Below are positions 52,144 through 60,823 of a stretch of 64,000 nt of DNA, one piece after another (within the stretch, counting starts at the first letter, position 1; each line of letters starts with the position of its first letter). The stretch is from Mycobacterium conspicuum (GTDB taxonomy: Bacteria > Actinomycetota > Actinomycetes > Mycobacteriales > Mycobacteriaceae), in contig NZ_AP022613.1 in assembly GCF_010730195.1 (NCBI RefSeq), positions 1,178,001-1,242,000 on the forward strand, in the 5' to 3' direction. Below the pieces are notes generated by a model. The model did no database searches. It saw only the letters and a program-made list of their open reading frames with translations, and was not told the origin of the DNA. The position numbers were made by a program, and so were the translations under genes.

Positions 52144-52932
52144 CTATGCCGGCGGCTGCTCGTGTTGTGCGAATGAACGAAGGTGACGGCGAGTCTGATG
52201 GTCCGGGGTTCCGGCTTCGCCGTCGCTGTGTCTGCCTCGCGTGTAGTCGGCTTCCCACTCCGGTTGCTGACCCGCGGCGACCCTGGCTTCCTGCTCGGAA
52301 TGATCTCGCGCGTTGCGTGACCGAAGAAAATGTTCATACTTGCGTTGCAGATCCGCGTCGGATTCGATGCGCCTGACCTCGGGCGCGAACTTTTCGAGGT
52401 CGTTGCGGCGCTGCGGGACGATCATGCAGATCGGCTCGCCGACCTCGAATCGCACCGGCATCATCTTGCGGGTGAACTTCCAGTTCATGCTGAAACTCGC
52501 ACTCGCCCAGTCGGTTTCGACGATGCCCTCCAACGGGCACACCGCGTCCTTCGGATAGTTCGCCGGCCCGCGGGCCAACAGGTTGTAGCCCGGCGGGGTG
52601 CGAAACAGGAATGGGAGGTGCCAGGTCAAAATGCCGTTGCCGAAATGGCTGGCGGGCAGCAGTTGCCCGGCGTCACGCTTATCGGGCGCGATCATCACAT
52701 CCACGCCCTGCTGACCGAGCCACGTGGCGGTGAACGCGCACGGGTTGCGCAGCTCCCAGCCGCTCTGGTTGGCGATAAGCATTGGCAGACACCGACTCGG
52801 CCAACCCGTGCGCCTCTCGGTTATCTCTGACATCCAGGTCCGGCCGATCGGTGCCGGGGCGATCTGCGGCGCGTTGTCGCGCGTCGTGAACGCGAACAGG
52901 GGGAGGTCCGACGCGTCGGACTCGTCACTCAT
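52144..52932 (-). CDS. DUF6065-family protein
   Basis: A 262-residue protein without a predicted signal peptide or membrane helix. Conserved-looking blocks are IANQSGWELRNP, FGNGILTWHLPFLFRTPPGYNLLARGPANYP, ASFSMNWKFT and FEVGEPICMIVPQ, which look like a beta-rich core. The last ~60 residues are charged and probably disordered. It matches my memory of the DUF6065 family; function is unknown. Confidence 0.75.
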   Translation of the reverse strand: MSDESDASDLPLFAFTTRDNAPQIAPAPIGRTWMSEITERRTGWPSRCLPMLIANQSGWELRNPCAFTATWLGQQGVDVMIAPDKRDAGQLLPASHFGNGILTWHLPFLFRTPPGYNLLARGPANYPKDAVCPLEGIVETDWASASFSMNWKFTRKMMPVRFEVGEPICMIVPQRRNDLEKFAPEVRRIESDADLQRKYEHFLRSRNARDHSEQEARVAAGQQPEWEADYTRGRHSDGEAGTPDHQTRRHLRSFAQHEQPPA

Positions 52933-53193
52933 CCGTACCTCGATTAGCTGGGGACACCCGTTGCCACGGACGGCGACTTCGGCGCGCCGACAATCCGTCG
53001 AGTACTTTACCTACCGCTCGCGGCGAAGGACGTGGACCGCGACCGGCACCCGGTAGAACCGGTGCGTTCAGATTGTCGTCATCGAGATTTTATGGCGGAG
53101 CCATTGAGGCTGCTGCTTGACAAGCCGATCCGCCGGACCCAGCATCGGGGCGAGACCAGCTACGGAATCCAGTGAACGCGGCGGCGGGGAATC

Positions 53194-54723
53194 ATGCGTG
53201 AGTCAGTGCGAAAGGCCGCTGGCGCTGTATTGGTCTGCCTGGCACTCGTTGCGGCGTGCTCGCGCGGTGATGCGGCACAGCCGGCGCCAACCGACAGTCC
53301 GAAGACAACGACGTCACCGCCTCCGTCGGCTCCGACGCCCGAACTCGTGACACCGTCCAAGCCGCCCGACGCCGCGCCGGCAGCCGATTTCGCGAAGGTC
53401 TCCAAGCTGATCAACGATGCGATCGCCGCTAACAAACTGCCCGGTGCGGTGCTTGTCGTCGGACACGGCGGCACCGTCGCCTTCCACCAGGCCTACGGCT
53501 CGCGCAAACTCGACGGCGAACCCGGTCTGGATGGGTTGCCGGCGGCCGCCGAGCCCATGACCGAGGACACGATCTTCGACCTGGCGTCGCTGACGAAGAG
53601 CCTCGCAACGGCGACGGCGGTCATGCAGCTTTACGAGCAGGGCAAGGTCGCGGTCGACGATACCGTTGAGCAATACCTGCCCGACTTCAACACCGCGAAT
53701 GATCCACGGCGCGCGCAGGTGACCGTTCGGATGTTGCTCACCCACACGTCGGGCGAAACGGGGGACGTCAATCTGGGGGAGCCGTGGGGACTCGACGAAG
53801 CCAACAAAGCCGAAGGAATTCATCGCGCGCTCACCACGCCGCTGGAATCGGGCCCCGGCCAAGGTTTTCGCTATTCCGACATCAACTTCATTCTGCTGGG
53901 CGCGCTGATCGAGAAGGTCACCGGCGAGGATCTGGACGTCTACGCCCAGCGGCACGTCTTCGACCCGCTCGGGATGACAGACACCCGCTACCTTCCCGTG
54001 GCGAAAGCCTGCGGTCCGCACACCACGATCGGAGCCGCGATCGCCTGGGCGCCCGGCCCGGAGGATCGGGCCTGTCCGGACGGCACCTGGGACACTCATC
54101 TCTTATCGCGCATCGCGCCGACCGCCCGTGACGAAGAGAGCCGGGGCGAACCGGGCAGCAATCCGGACCTTGATCGCCTGCTGCGCGGCACTGTGCAGGA
54201 CACCACGGCCCGGCGCATGGGTGGGGTGGCCGGACATGCCGGCGTTTTCTCGACCGCGCACGACGTCGCCGTCTTCGCGCAAGCCCTGCTCGACCGGCTG
54301 GCGGGCCGCCCGAGCCAATTCCCGTTGGCACAAGCAACTTTGGAGCTGATGACGGCGCCACAGCAGCCTGGGCATACGCCTCAACAACTCAAAGCCGCCA
54401 ACGATGCCGCCCGAGCGGCACTCGCCAGCAGTCCGAATCGATCCGATCCCCTGCTGGCTCCCCGCTATCCGGCGATCGCGGGGCAGAACTTGCGCGGGTT
54501 CGGCTGGGACATCGACACGGGCCTGTCCTCGGCCCGGGGGATGGTCTTTCCCATCGGTAGCTTCGGCCACACCGGCTTCACCGGAACTTCGCTTTGGCTG
54601 GACCCAGGCTCGAATACCTACCTGGTCTTGCTCTCGAACTCGATCCACACGCGGGGTAGCCCACCGATGTCGAACCTGCGGGGGGAGGTTGCGACGGCGG
54701 CGGCGCGGGCCTTGCAGTTATGA
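53194..54723 (+). CDS. Beta-lactamase-fold serine hydrolase lipoprotein
   Basis: A 509-residue exported protein. The signal sequence has lipobox VAACSRG (Cys ~24), then a ~45-residue Pro/Thr linker. The class C beta-lactamase/esterase fold has SLTK (~133), the YSD/N-type motif YSDIN (~230) and HTG in GHTGFTG (~453). All three motifs are present, so an active serine hydrolase is likely: a peptidase, esterase or weak beta-lactamase. It is convergent with the M15 peptidase gene. The 261 bp before it contain no gene. Confidence 0.91.
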   Translation: MRESVRKAAGAVLVCLALVAACSRGDAAQPAPTDSPKTTTSPPPSAPTPELVTPSKPPDAAPAADFAKVSKLINDAIAANKLPGAVLVVGHGGTVAFHQAYGSRKLDGEPGLDGLPAAAEPMTEDTIFDLASLTKSLATATAVMQLYEQGKVAVDDTVEQYLPDFNTANDPRRAQVTVRMLLTHTSGETGDVNLGEPWGLDEANKAEGIHRALTTPLESGPGQGFRYSDINFILLGALIEKVTGEDLDVYAQRHVFDPLGMTDTRYLPVAKACGPHTTIGAAIAWAPGPEDRACPDGTWDTHLLSRIAPTARDEESRGEPGSNPDLDRLLRGTVQDTTARRMGGVAGHAGVFSTAHDVAVFAQALLDRLAGRPSQFPLAQATLELMTAPQQPGHTPQQLKAANDAARAALASSPNRSDPLLAPRYPAIAGQNLRGFGWDIDTGLSSARGMVFPIGSFGHTGFTGTSLWLDPGSNTYLVLLSNSIHTRGSPPMSNLRGEVATAAARALQL

Positions 54724-54727
54724 GGGC

Positions 54728-55483
54728 TCAGGGCCGCTCGAAGTGTTGATAGTCCAGCGCACCCGCCCACTCGCCGCCCCACCGCCAGCCGCGATCCGTG
54801 AACACGTGCACCGCCGCGTCGCCGCGGTGTAGGAGCCCTGGATCGGTGCGGCTGCGGTCCAGGTAGGCCGTGGCGTTGCGCGGTTCGAAATACCCGCTGG
54901 CGTACAGGCACGGGTTGACGAGCGGGTTGAGGTCGATCGCGCGACCGTAAGCGTGTGGAGACCAATCGTCGGTTCCGGGGATGCGTCGGCAGTTGAACGC
55001 CGAAGTGTTGTTGTCTTCCATCGACAGCTCGTCATCGGCGTCGGCGTAGTGGTCGACGGTGCGGATCTTTTCGACGGGATAACCCAGCCGGTAGAGCTGC
55101 TCGAAGATCGCGGTGACCCCCGATGCCAGCTCTTCGTGCACGATCAGCTCGCCGCGGTGGGTCTGGCCGTCGAAACCGAGGTAATCGACGCCGACCCGGC
55201 GCAGCTGGTCGGGGTCGACGGGGCAACCCGGCTGCCACGTCGTGCCGAGCTCGGCCGCGGTGACCGGTTCCACCGTCGCGCGCGTCGGCGTCGGCGGCGT
55301 GCTGGTCGACGAGGACACGGCCGGCGGCGACGGTGTGACCACCGGTGACGGCGTGGCCGCGGGCGGCGGCGGCCCGGAGGCGCACTGCGCCAGCACCAGA
55401 CACGCCGCGCCCATCTGCGCCAACAAGGCAGCGGGCCGCTTAATCGGTGTCAATTTCGACGAATCCTCACCGAGTGATTTCAT
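54728..55483 (-). CDS. M15-family peptidase lipoprotein (D-Ala-D-Ala carboxypeptidase type)
   Basis: A 251-residue protein from ATG 55483. The signal sequence ends in lipobox VLAQC (~37), followed by a Pro/Ser/Thr linker. The peptidase core has WSPHAYGRAIDLNPLVNP (zinc His and Asp) and LDYQHFERP (third ligand region). These are M15 features of enzymes that trim peptidoglycan peptides. It is next to a beta-lactamase-fold lipoprotein, suggesting cell-wall work. It is divergent from the mce operon. Confidence 0.88.
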   Translation of the reverse strand: MKSLGEDSSKLTPIKRPAALLAQMGAACLVLAQCASGPPPPAATPSPVVTPSPPAVSSSTSTPPTPTRATVEPVTAAELGTTWQPGCPVDPDQLRRVGVDYLGFDGQTHRGELIVHEELASGVTAIFEQLYRLGYPVEKIRTVDHYADADDELSMEDNNTSAFNCRRIPGTDDWSPHAYGRAIDLNPLVNPCLYASGYFEPRNATAYLDRSRTDPGLLHRGDAAVHVFTDRGWRWGGEWAGALDYQHFERP

Positions 55484-55652
55484 CCCAATCCGACGGCTGA
55501 GGTAGGGGGTTCGGTCGACGGAATCGTCGCGGTGGGGCCGCCGTGCGCGACGACGACGCCCGCGACGGCTCGCGGGCTCGTTCCCGCCCGCCTGTGAGTG
55601 GGCTACCGGAGGTGCCAAAACCGCCAACAGGCTCTCGACACGTGTGGAATTA

Positions 55653-55664
55653 TGACGTACGTCA
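55653..55664. promoter_or_regulatory. 12-bp palindrome TGACGTACGTCA
   Basis: A perfect inverted repeat in the 325-bp gap between the M15 gene and the mce operon, ~145 bp before yrbEA. No protein family is assigned to it. Confidence 0.4.
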
Positions 55665-55692
55665 CAGGCCACTGCCTTCCCAAGACACGGCG

Positions 55693-55737
55693 TCCTACCG
55701 CTGGTAGGAACGCACGTACTCGGTATCGCTGGTAAGA
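55693..55737 (+). promoter_or_regulatory. Operator-like repeat pair upstream of the mce operon
   Basis: TCCTACC-GCT-GGTAGGA (55693-55709) is a perfect 7-3-7 palindrome. A second copy of its right part (TATCGCTGGTAAGA, 55724-55737) matches 12 of 14 bases, exactly 28 bp on. It lies ~70-115 bp before yrbEA and fits repressor control of the operon; the regulator is not in view. Confidence 0.6.
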
Positions 55738-55808
55738 CGCTCGACAACCAAGCTTGCATCTCTGCTGGGGTGGGAAGCCGTGACAGGCGATAAAGGAGGG
55801 ATCTGTCG

Positions 55809-56825
55809 TTGACCGCAGGTGTACATGACGCGACAGCGGCAGATCCCGCGACCGAGGCACAAGTCAATGGGCTCCCCTTAGCCCTCGGTGTCGACGTTAA
55901 TGCGCCCTCGGCCGTCGAACATGTGCGCGATGACGCGGCGGCGGTGCCCGGCGCACCAGAGGAGCGTCCGGCTGCCCCGGAAACCAGGGCGTCGATCAAC
56001 CGTCACGTCGTCACGCTGCTGACCGGACCGTTGCGGTTCGGCCTGCGCCAAACCGACTCCTCGTTGCAGACGCTAGGCCGCTTCTTCGACCTGACCGCGC
56101 AGGCCTTCGCCTACCTGATCACGGATTTGATCCGGTTGCGCCACCCCTGGCGGGACACCATCAACCAGGCCTGGTTCATCATCAGCGTCACGGCGATACC
56201 CGCGTTGCTCGTCTCGATCCCGTTCGGGGTCATCGTGGCGGTGCAGGTCGGTAACTTCATCCAGCAGGTCGGCGCGTCGTCGATCTCGGGTGCGGCCGGG
56301 GGACTCGGGGTGATCCGACAGGGCGCGCCGATGGTCGCCGCGCTGCTGCTGGGCGGGGCGGCCGGTTCGGCGGTGGCCACCGACCTCGGCGCGCGCACCA
56401 TTCGCGAGGAGGTCGACGCGCTGCGCGTCATGGGCATCGATCCGGTGCAGCGGTTGGTCACCCCCCGGCTGGCGGCCATCGTGTTCGTCGCGCCGGTGCT
56501 GTGCGCCTTCATCATCTTTATGGGACTGGCGGCCGGCTACGCCATCAACGTCGGCTTCCAGTCCGGCACACCGGGTAGCTACATCGCGTCGTTCGCGTCG
56601 TTCGCCAGCGTCAACGATGTCGTCGTCGCCGTGCTCAAGACCTGGCTTTTCGGCGTCGTCGTGATCCTGGTGGCCTGCCAGCGGGGGCTCGAAACCAAGG
56701 GCGGTGCGCGCGGGGTGGCCGACGCGGTCAACGCGTCGGTCGTCATCGGCGTCGTCGCGGTGTTCGTCCTCAACCTGCTGATCACGCAGGGCGTGTCGAT
56801 GTCCATGCCGATGAAAGTGGGCTGA
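55809..56825 (+). CDS. yrbEA: YrbEA (MlaE-type permease) of the mce operon
   Basis: A 338-residue integral membrane protein, first permease of an Mce lipid importer. TTG 55809 has AGGAGGG 8 nt upstream. The MlaE core runs from ~110 with several helices and the family block EEVDALRVMGIDPVQRLVTPR. The first ~65 residues (acidic, Ala/Pro-rich, no membrane helix) are extra compared with most YrbE proteins of ~265-285 residues. It overlaps yrbEB by 1 nt. Confidence 0.93.
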   Translation: MTAGVHDATAADPATEAQVNGLPLALGVDVNAPSAVEHVRDDAAAVPGAPEERPAAPETRASINRHVVTLLTGPLRFGLRQTDSSLQTLGRFFDLTAQAFAYLITDLIRLRHPWRDTINQAWFIISVTAIPALLVSIPFGVIVAVQVGNFIQQVGASSISGAAGGLGVIRQGAPMVAALLLGGAAGSAVATDLGARTIREEVDALRVMGIDPVQRLVTPRLAAIVFVAPVLCAFIIFMGLAAGYAINVGFQSGTPGSYIASFASFASVNDVVVAVLKTWLFGVVVILVACQRGLETKGGARGVADAVNASVVIGVVAVFVLNLLITQGVSMSMPMKVG

Positions 56826-57685
56826 TGGCGGCACCATCTCGACACCTGCCCAGGGCGTTGGCGCCCCCGCTATGGATCGCCGAACGCGGTGATTCGCTCG
56901 TCCAGCGGCTCGGGCATCAGGTCAGCTTCCTGGCACAGGTGCTCGGTGCGATCCCGCACACGCTCAAGCATTACCGACGCCAGACCGGGCTGCTGCTGGT
57001 CGACATGATCTGGGGCAACGGGTCGCTCATCGTCGGCGGCGGCACCATCGGCGTGCTGGTGTTCATGGGCGCGGCCGTCGGTGGCTCGGTGGGAATCGAA
57101 GGGTACGGCGCCCTCGACATGGTCGGCATGGGACCGCTGACCGGGTTCGTCTCGGCATACGCCAACACCCGCGAGATGGCGCCGATGATCGCCGGGATCG
57201 GCTTTGCGGCCCAGGCCGGCTGCCGCATGACCGCCGAGATCGGCGCCATGCGCATCTCCGAGGAGATCGACGCGCTGGAAGCGCTTGGCATTCAATCGAT
57301 CCCGTTTGTGGTCACCACCCGGGTGATCGCCGGGATGATCACCATCATCCCGCTGTACGTGGTGACGCTGGCGCTGAGCTACGTGTCTTGCGCGATGGTG
57401 GTCAACGTGATGCACGGGCAGTCATCGGGAACCTATTACCACTACTTCGACTCGTTCATCCATCCGTCGGACGTGCTGTTCTCCGTGCTGAAGGCGCTCA
57501 TCTTCGTCACGGTGATCATCGCCATCCACTGCTACCAGGGTTACTTCGCCAGCGGTGGTCCCGAGGGCGTCGGGCGGGCGTCGGGGCGCGCCATCCGGGC
57601 CAGCATCGTCACCGTGGTCGCCGCCGACATGGTGCTGACGTTGTTGTTCTGGGGCAACAACCCTGGGATCCGGATATCGGGGTAG
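56825..57685 (+). CDS. yrbEB: YrbEB (MlaE-type permease) of the mce operon
   Basis: A 286-residue membrane permease, partner of YrbEA. It has helix-rich sequence with the family block ISEEIDALEALGIQSIPFVVTTRV and a cytoplasmic N-terminus of ~50 residues. Together with YrbEA it forms the inner-membrane channel energised by a separate MceG-type ATPase, which is not in this window. It starts within the last codon of yrbEA (TGATG). Confidence 0.94.
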   Translation: MAAPSRHLPRALAPPLWIAERGDSLVQRLGHQVSFLAQVLGAIPHTLKHYRRQTGLLLVDMIWGNGSLIVGGGTIGVLVFMGAAVGGSVGIEGYGALDMVGMGPLTGFVSAYANTREMAPMIAGIGFAAQAGCRMTAEIGAMRISEEIDALEALGIQSIPFVVTTRVIAGMITIIPLYVVTLALSYVSCAMVVNVMHGQSSGTYYHYFDSFIHPSDVLFSVLKALIFVTVIIAIHCYQGYFASGGPEGVGRASGRAIRASIVTVVAADMVLTLLFWGNNPGIRISG

Positions 57686-57698
57686 CCGGGGGTATCTG

Positions 57699-58790
57699 AT
57701 GCCAGTCTTTCCGGACCAGGGGGTGCGAACGCCCAGTCCGCGGTCGCTGCGGATCGTGGGCCTCATCGCCGCGATCGTGCTCGCCATCGCGGGCACCGCG
57801 CTCTATCAATTGGGTACCGGCGGCTACGACGACAGGTTCACGCTGACCGTGGTGGCCGACCAGCTCGGTGAGGGTCTGACGCCGGGCGCCGAGGTGAAGT
57901 TCCGCGGCCTGACGATCGGATCGGTGAAGTCGCTGCAGTCGGCCGGATACAACAGGCAGAAGATCACCGTCGAACTCGAGCCGCGCCAAGCCCGAGCCTT
58001 GGCGGCCGACACCACAGCAAACTTCATGTCGTCGAACACCTTTGGCCTGGCGGCCGTCGAACTGGTCAGCAGCGGGTCCGGACCGCGGTTGAAGCCGAAC
58101 CAGACGCTGCTGATCGGCGCCAATGTGCGGTCGGCTTCCATCACCGGGCTGCTGCGTCAGGGCCAAAAAATCGGCCGGCTGGTGGACTCACCCGACGTCA
58201 ACCACATCATCGAGATAGTGCGCAAGCACGCGGACCTGACCGAGCCGGTCACCCGGTCATACTTCGACCTGATCAAGATGCTCGTCGACTCCCAACGGGT
58301 GCCCTTCTCGCAGTCGCTGTCGGTGTTCGCCTCGGTGGTCAACGGTGCCAGCGACTCCATCCCCCTGATCAAGCTGGCGTATGACCTGCTCAACGGGATG
58401 GAATTTCTCGCTCACCCCGACGGGGTCGAGCGCATGAACGTGATCCTGGACCAGGCCTCGAAGCTGCTCTTCAAGGCCGACGGGATCGTGGTAAGGAACG
58501 TCGCGTGGCTGGCCCCATTCAGCAAGGCGCTGATGGACATTCTGCTGCCGATCTCGTACTTCCAGGGCAGCATGGCGCCCGTCTATGACCGCCTCTCGGG
58601 TCTGCTGGACCGCACCAGTGCGGCGTTCCCGATCATCAACGGCAAGGTACGCATGCAAATCGAAGTCGCGTTGGACACCATGCCGGGGCTGGCGGCGGCT
58701 CTGCCACCGGGGCCACCGGGGCCGTCCGGGCCCGCCCTGCCGCCCGCGCCCAATGCTTCCCTATCGTCACCGCCGGCGGGTGGACGATGA
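57699..58790 (+). CDS. mceA: MceA
   Basis: A 363-residue Mce protein. One N-terminal membrane helix (IVGLIAAIVLAIAGTALY), the MlaD/Mce domain (VVADQLGEGLTPGAEVKFRGLTIGSV), a long helical middle and a Pro-rich tail (PPGPPGPSGP). Mce proteins form the periplasm-spanning tube that carries lipids to YrbE. First of six mce genes in the standard A-F order; the stop overlaps the MceB start (ATGA). Confidence 0.94.
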   Translation: MPVFPDQGVRTPSPRSLRIVGLIAAIVLAIAGTALYQLGTGGYDDRFTLTVVADQLGEGLTPGAEVKFRGLTIGSVKSLQSAGYNRQKITVELEPRQARALAADTTANFMSSNTFGLAAVELVSSGSGPRLKPNQTLLIGANVRSASITGLLRQGQKIGRLVDSPDVNHIIEIVRKHADLTEPVTRSYFDLIKMLVDSQRVPFSQSLSVFASVVNGASDSIPLIKLAYDLLNGMEFLAHPDGVERMNVILDQASKLLFKADGIVVRNVAWLAPFSKALMDILLPISYFQGSMAPVYDRLSGLLDRTSAAFPIINGKVRMQIEVALDTMPGLAAALPPGPPGPSGPALPPAPNASLSSPPAGGR

Positions 58791-59797
58791 GAAGCGTTAC
58801 CAAATCGGTGATTTGGCTGACCATCTTCACCGCGATCTCGGTGGTGTGCACGCTCATCGTGCTGACGGCCTTGCGCTCCCCGGTGACCGGCGCGGTCTCC
58901 CGCTACACCGCGGCCTTCTCCGACGTCTCGGGTCTCTACGCCGGTGACGATGTTCGGATTTCCGGCGTTCAGGTCGGCAAGGTGGAAGCCATCCGACTCG
59001 ACGGCCGGATCGCCAAGGTGGACTTCACCGCACAAGTTGACCACCCGGTATTCGCCAACACCGTGGCCGCGGTGCGCTATCAAACCCTGGTCGGGCAGCG
59101 CTACGTGGAGCTCATCCAGCCGGCCAAGCCGGATCGGCGGCTGCCGGCTGGGTCAACGATCGCACTGAGCCAGACGATCCCGTCGTTCGATGTAGCGAAG
59201 CTGTTCAACGGGTTTCGGCCGATATTCCAAACCCTTGACCCCGCCCAGTTCAACCTGTTGGGCGAGAACCTGTTGCGCCTCATCCAGGGCGATGAAAACG
59301 GTATCGGCCCGTTTCTGCATGACCTCGACGTCATTTCCAAGGTGGCGGTGAACCGCCAGGCGGTCATCACCGTCGTGCTCCGCAATTTGAGCGCGATCTC
59401 CCAGGACCTCGGCGGCAAGTCACAGGAACTGTTCCACCTGATCGCAACCCTCAACCAGGTGGTGGGGGAGTTCGGTTCCAAGGCAGAGGAATTCACCACG
59501 GCGATGGAGTCCGGACTGCCCGTCCTGCGCAACAGCACTCACATCCTGCAGTACGCCGAACGCACCTTCGACGGGTCGACGGTTCCGCTCTACGACCTGA
59601 CCAGCCGGATGTGGCCGCAGACCGCGACGATCATCGCGGGCCTGTCGCTCGCTCCGTCGTTAATCCAGGGAATGCGGGATTGGCTGGCCGACGATCAGCC
59701 TGCCACACCGACGTTTACCTGCTCGCACGGCGAAGTCACGCTGCCGGGGATCGGGCAGGTGTCATTCGCGCAACAGAACCTAGTGGTGTGCCGGTAA
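58787..59797 (+). CDS. mceB: MceB
   Basis: A 336-residue Mce protein with an N-terminal helix (SVIWLTIFTAISVVCTLIVL), the Mce domain (FSDVSGLYAGDDVRISGVQVGKV) and a helical region. It ends in a Cys-containing tail (TFTCSHGEVTLPG, then VVCR), a feature seen in MceB proteins. It overlaps MceC by 1 nt. Confidence 0.94.
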   Translation: MRSVTKSVIWLTIFTAISVVCTLIVLTALRSPVTGAVSRYTAAFSDVSGLYAGDDVRISGVQVGKVEAIRLDGRIAKVDFTAQVDHPVFANTVAAVRYQTLVGQRYVELIQPAKPDRRLPAGSTIALSQTIPSFDVAKLFNGFRPIFQTLDPAQFNLLGENLLRLIQGDENGIGPFLHDLDVISKVAVNRQAVITVVLRNLSAISQDLGGKSQELFHLIATLNQVVGEFGSKAEEFTTAMESGLPVLRNSTHILQYAERTFDGSTVPLYDLTSRMWPQTATIIAGLSLAPSLIQGMRDWLADDQPATPTFTCSHGEVTLPGIGQVSFAQQNLVVCR

Positions 59798-60822
59798 TGG
59801 TGTTCGGCAGCAAGCGGTGGGGGCGGCGGGACGCTGGGCTCGACGAGCGCGCGGCCGCGGCACGAAATCGACGGCACGGCATCGTCGGTGTCGTCGTCAT
59901 CGTTGCGGCGCTGGCGGCCACCGCGATGGCGTATCTGAATCCGGCCGATCAGACCGGTTATACCGCGCACCTGTCCAACTCCGGCGGCGTGCGGGTCGGG
60001 GACCAGGTTCGCATCGCCGGCATCCCGGTAGGAAAGGTCACCGGTGTCCGACTCGCCGGCGCCGTCGTCGAGATGAAGTTCGACGTCATGCGTTCGGTGG
60101 TGGTCGGCTCGGAATCCACACTGGACGTCAAGCTGCTGACCCCGCTGGGCGGCCACTATGTGTCGCTGGACCCGAAGGGGGTTATACCGCTGGGCCACAA
60201 CGTGATCCCGCCGCAACGTGTCGCATTGCCGTTCGAGGTCAATGACATCATTCAGGCGGCAACCCCGCTGATCAAGGAGGTCAACGGCCAGGTCATCCAC
60301 GACACCTTCACCGAGGTCGCCAACGCCGCCAACCGGTATCCCGACGCGATTCGCGACCTGCTCCGGTCGGCCAACGCGCTGACAACCTCGCTGAGCAAGT
60401 CCACCAACGACTTTCATCGCAGCCTGGATTTCGTCAACAACGGCCTGCGGGCCGTGGTCGCCCAACGTAAGCTGCTCGTCACGCTGATCGAGCAGATGAA
60501 CCTCCTCACCACTGCCTACACCTCGAGGACGGTCGATATCGTCGAATTCTTCAGCCTGCTCAACGAATTAGCTCGGATCATGGACCGCATCACCGTGTTT
60601 TACGGACGGGAGATCGGGCCGATCGTCAACGGGCTCGAAGACATCACCGACACGTTGGGCGCCCATCCCGAGCGGATCCCGCAGATGCTCGACGGCTTGG
60701 GGCAGACCCTCAACATCGTGATGCCGATGCTGTCCGGAAACGGGGTCATCATCGACAAGCACAAGCAGCGGCTAGCCCCCGGACAGGACCTGTGCCTCCC
60801 GAACATCATGAGGAACTGTTGA
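59797..60822 (+). CDS. mceC: MceC
   Basis: A 341-residue Mce protein. A basic cytoplasmic N-terminus (~30 residues) precedes the helix GIVGVVVIVAALAATAMAY. The Mce domain has SNSGGVRVGDQVRIAGIPVGKV. A long helical middle follows, ending with two cysteines near the C-terminus (DLCLPNIMRNC). It is 1 bp from mceD. Confidence 0.94.
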   Translation: MVFGSKRWGRRDAGLDERAAAARNRRHGIVGVVVIVAALAATAMAYLNPADQTGYTAHLSNSGGVRVGDQVRIAGIPVGKVTGVRLAGAVVEMKFDVMRSVVVGSESTLDVKLLTPLGGHYVSLDPKGVIPLGHNVIPPQRVALPFEVNDIIQAATPLIKEVNGQVIHDTFTEVANAANRYPDAIRDLLRSANALTTSLSKSTNDFHRSLDFVNNGLRAVVAQRKLLVTLIEQMNLLTTAYTSRTVDIVEFFSLLNELARIMDRITVFYGREIGPIVNGLEDITDTLGAHPERIPQMLDGLGQTLNIVMPMLSGNGVIIDKHKQRLAPGQDLCLPNIMRNC

Positions 60823-60823
60823 G

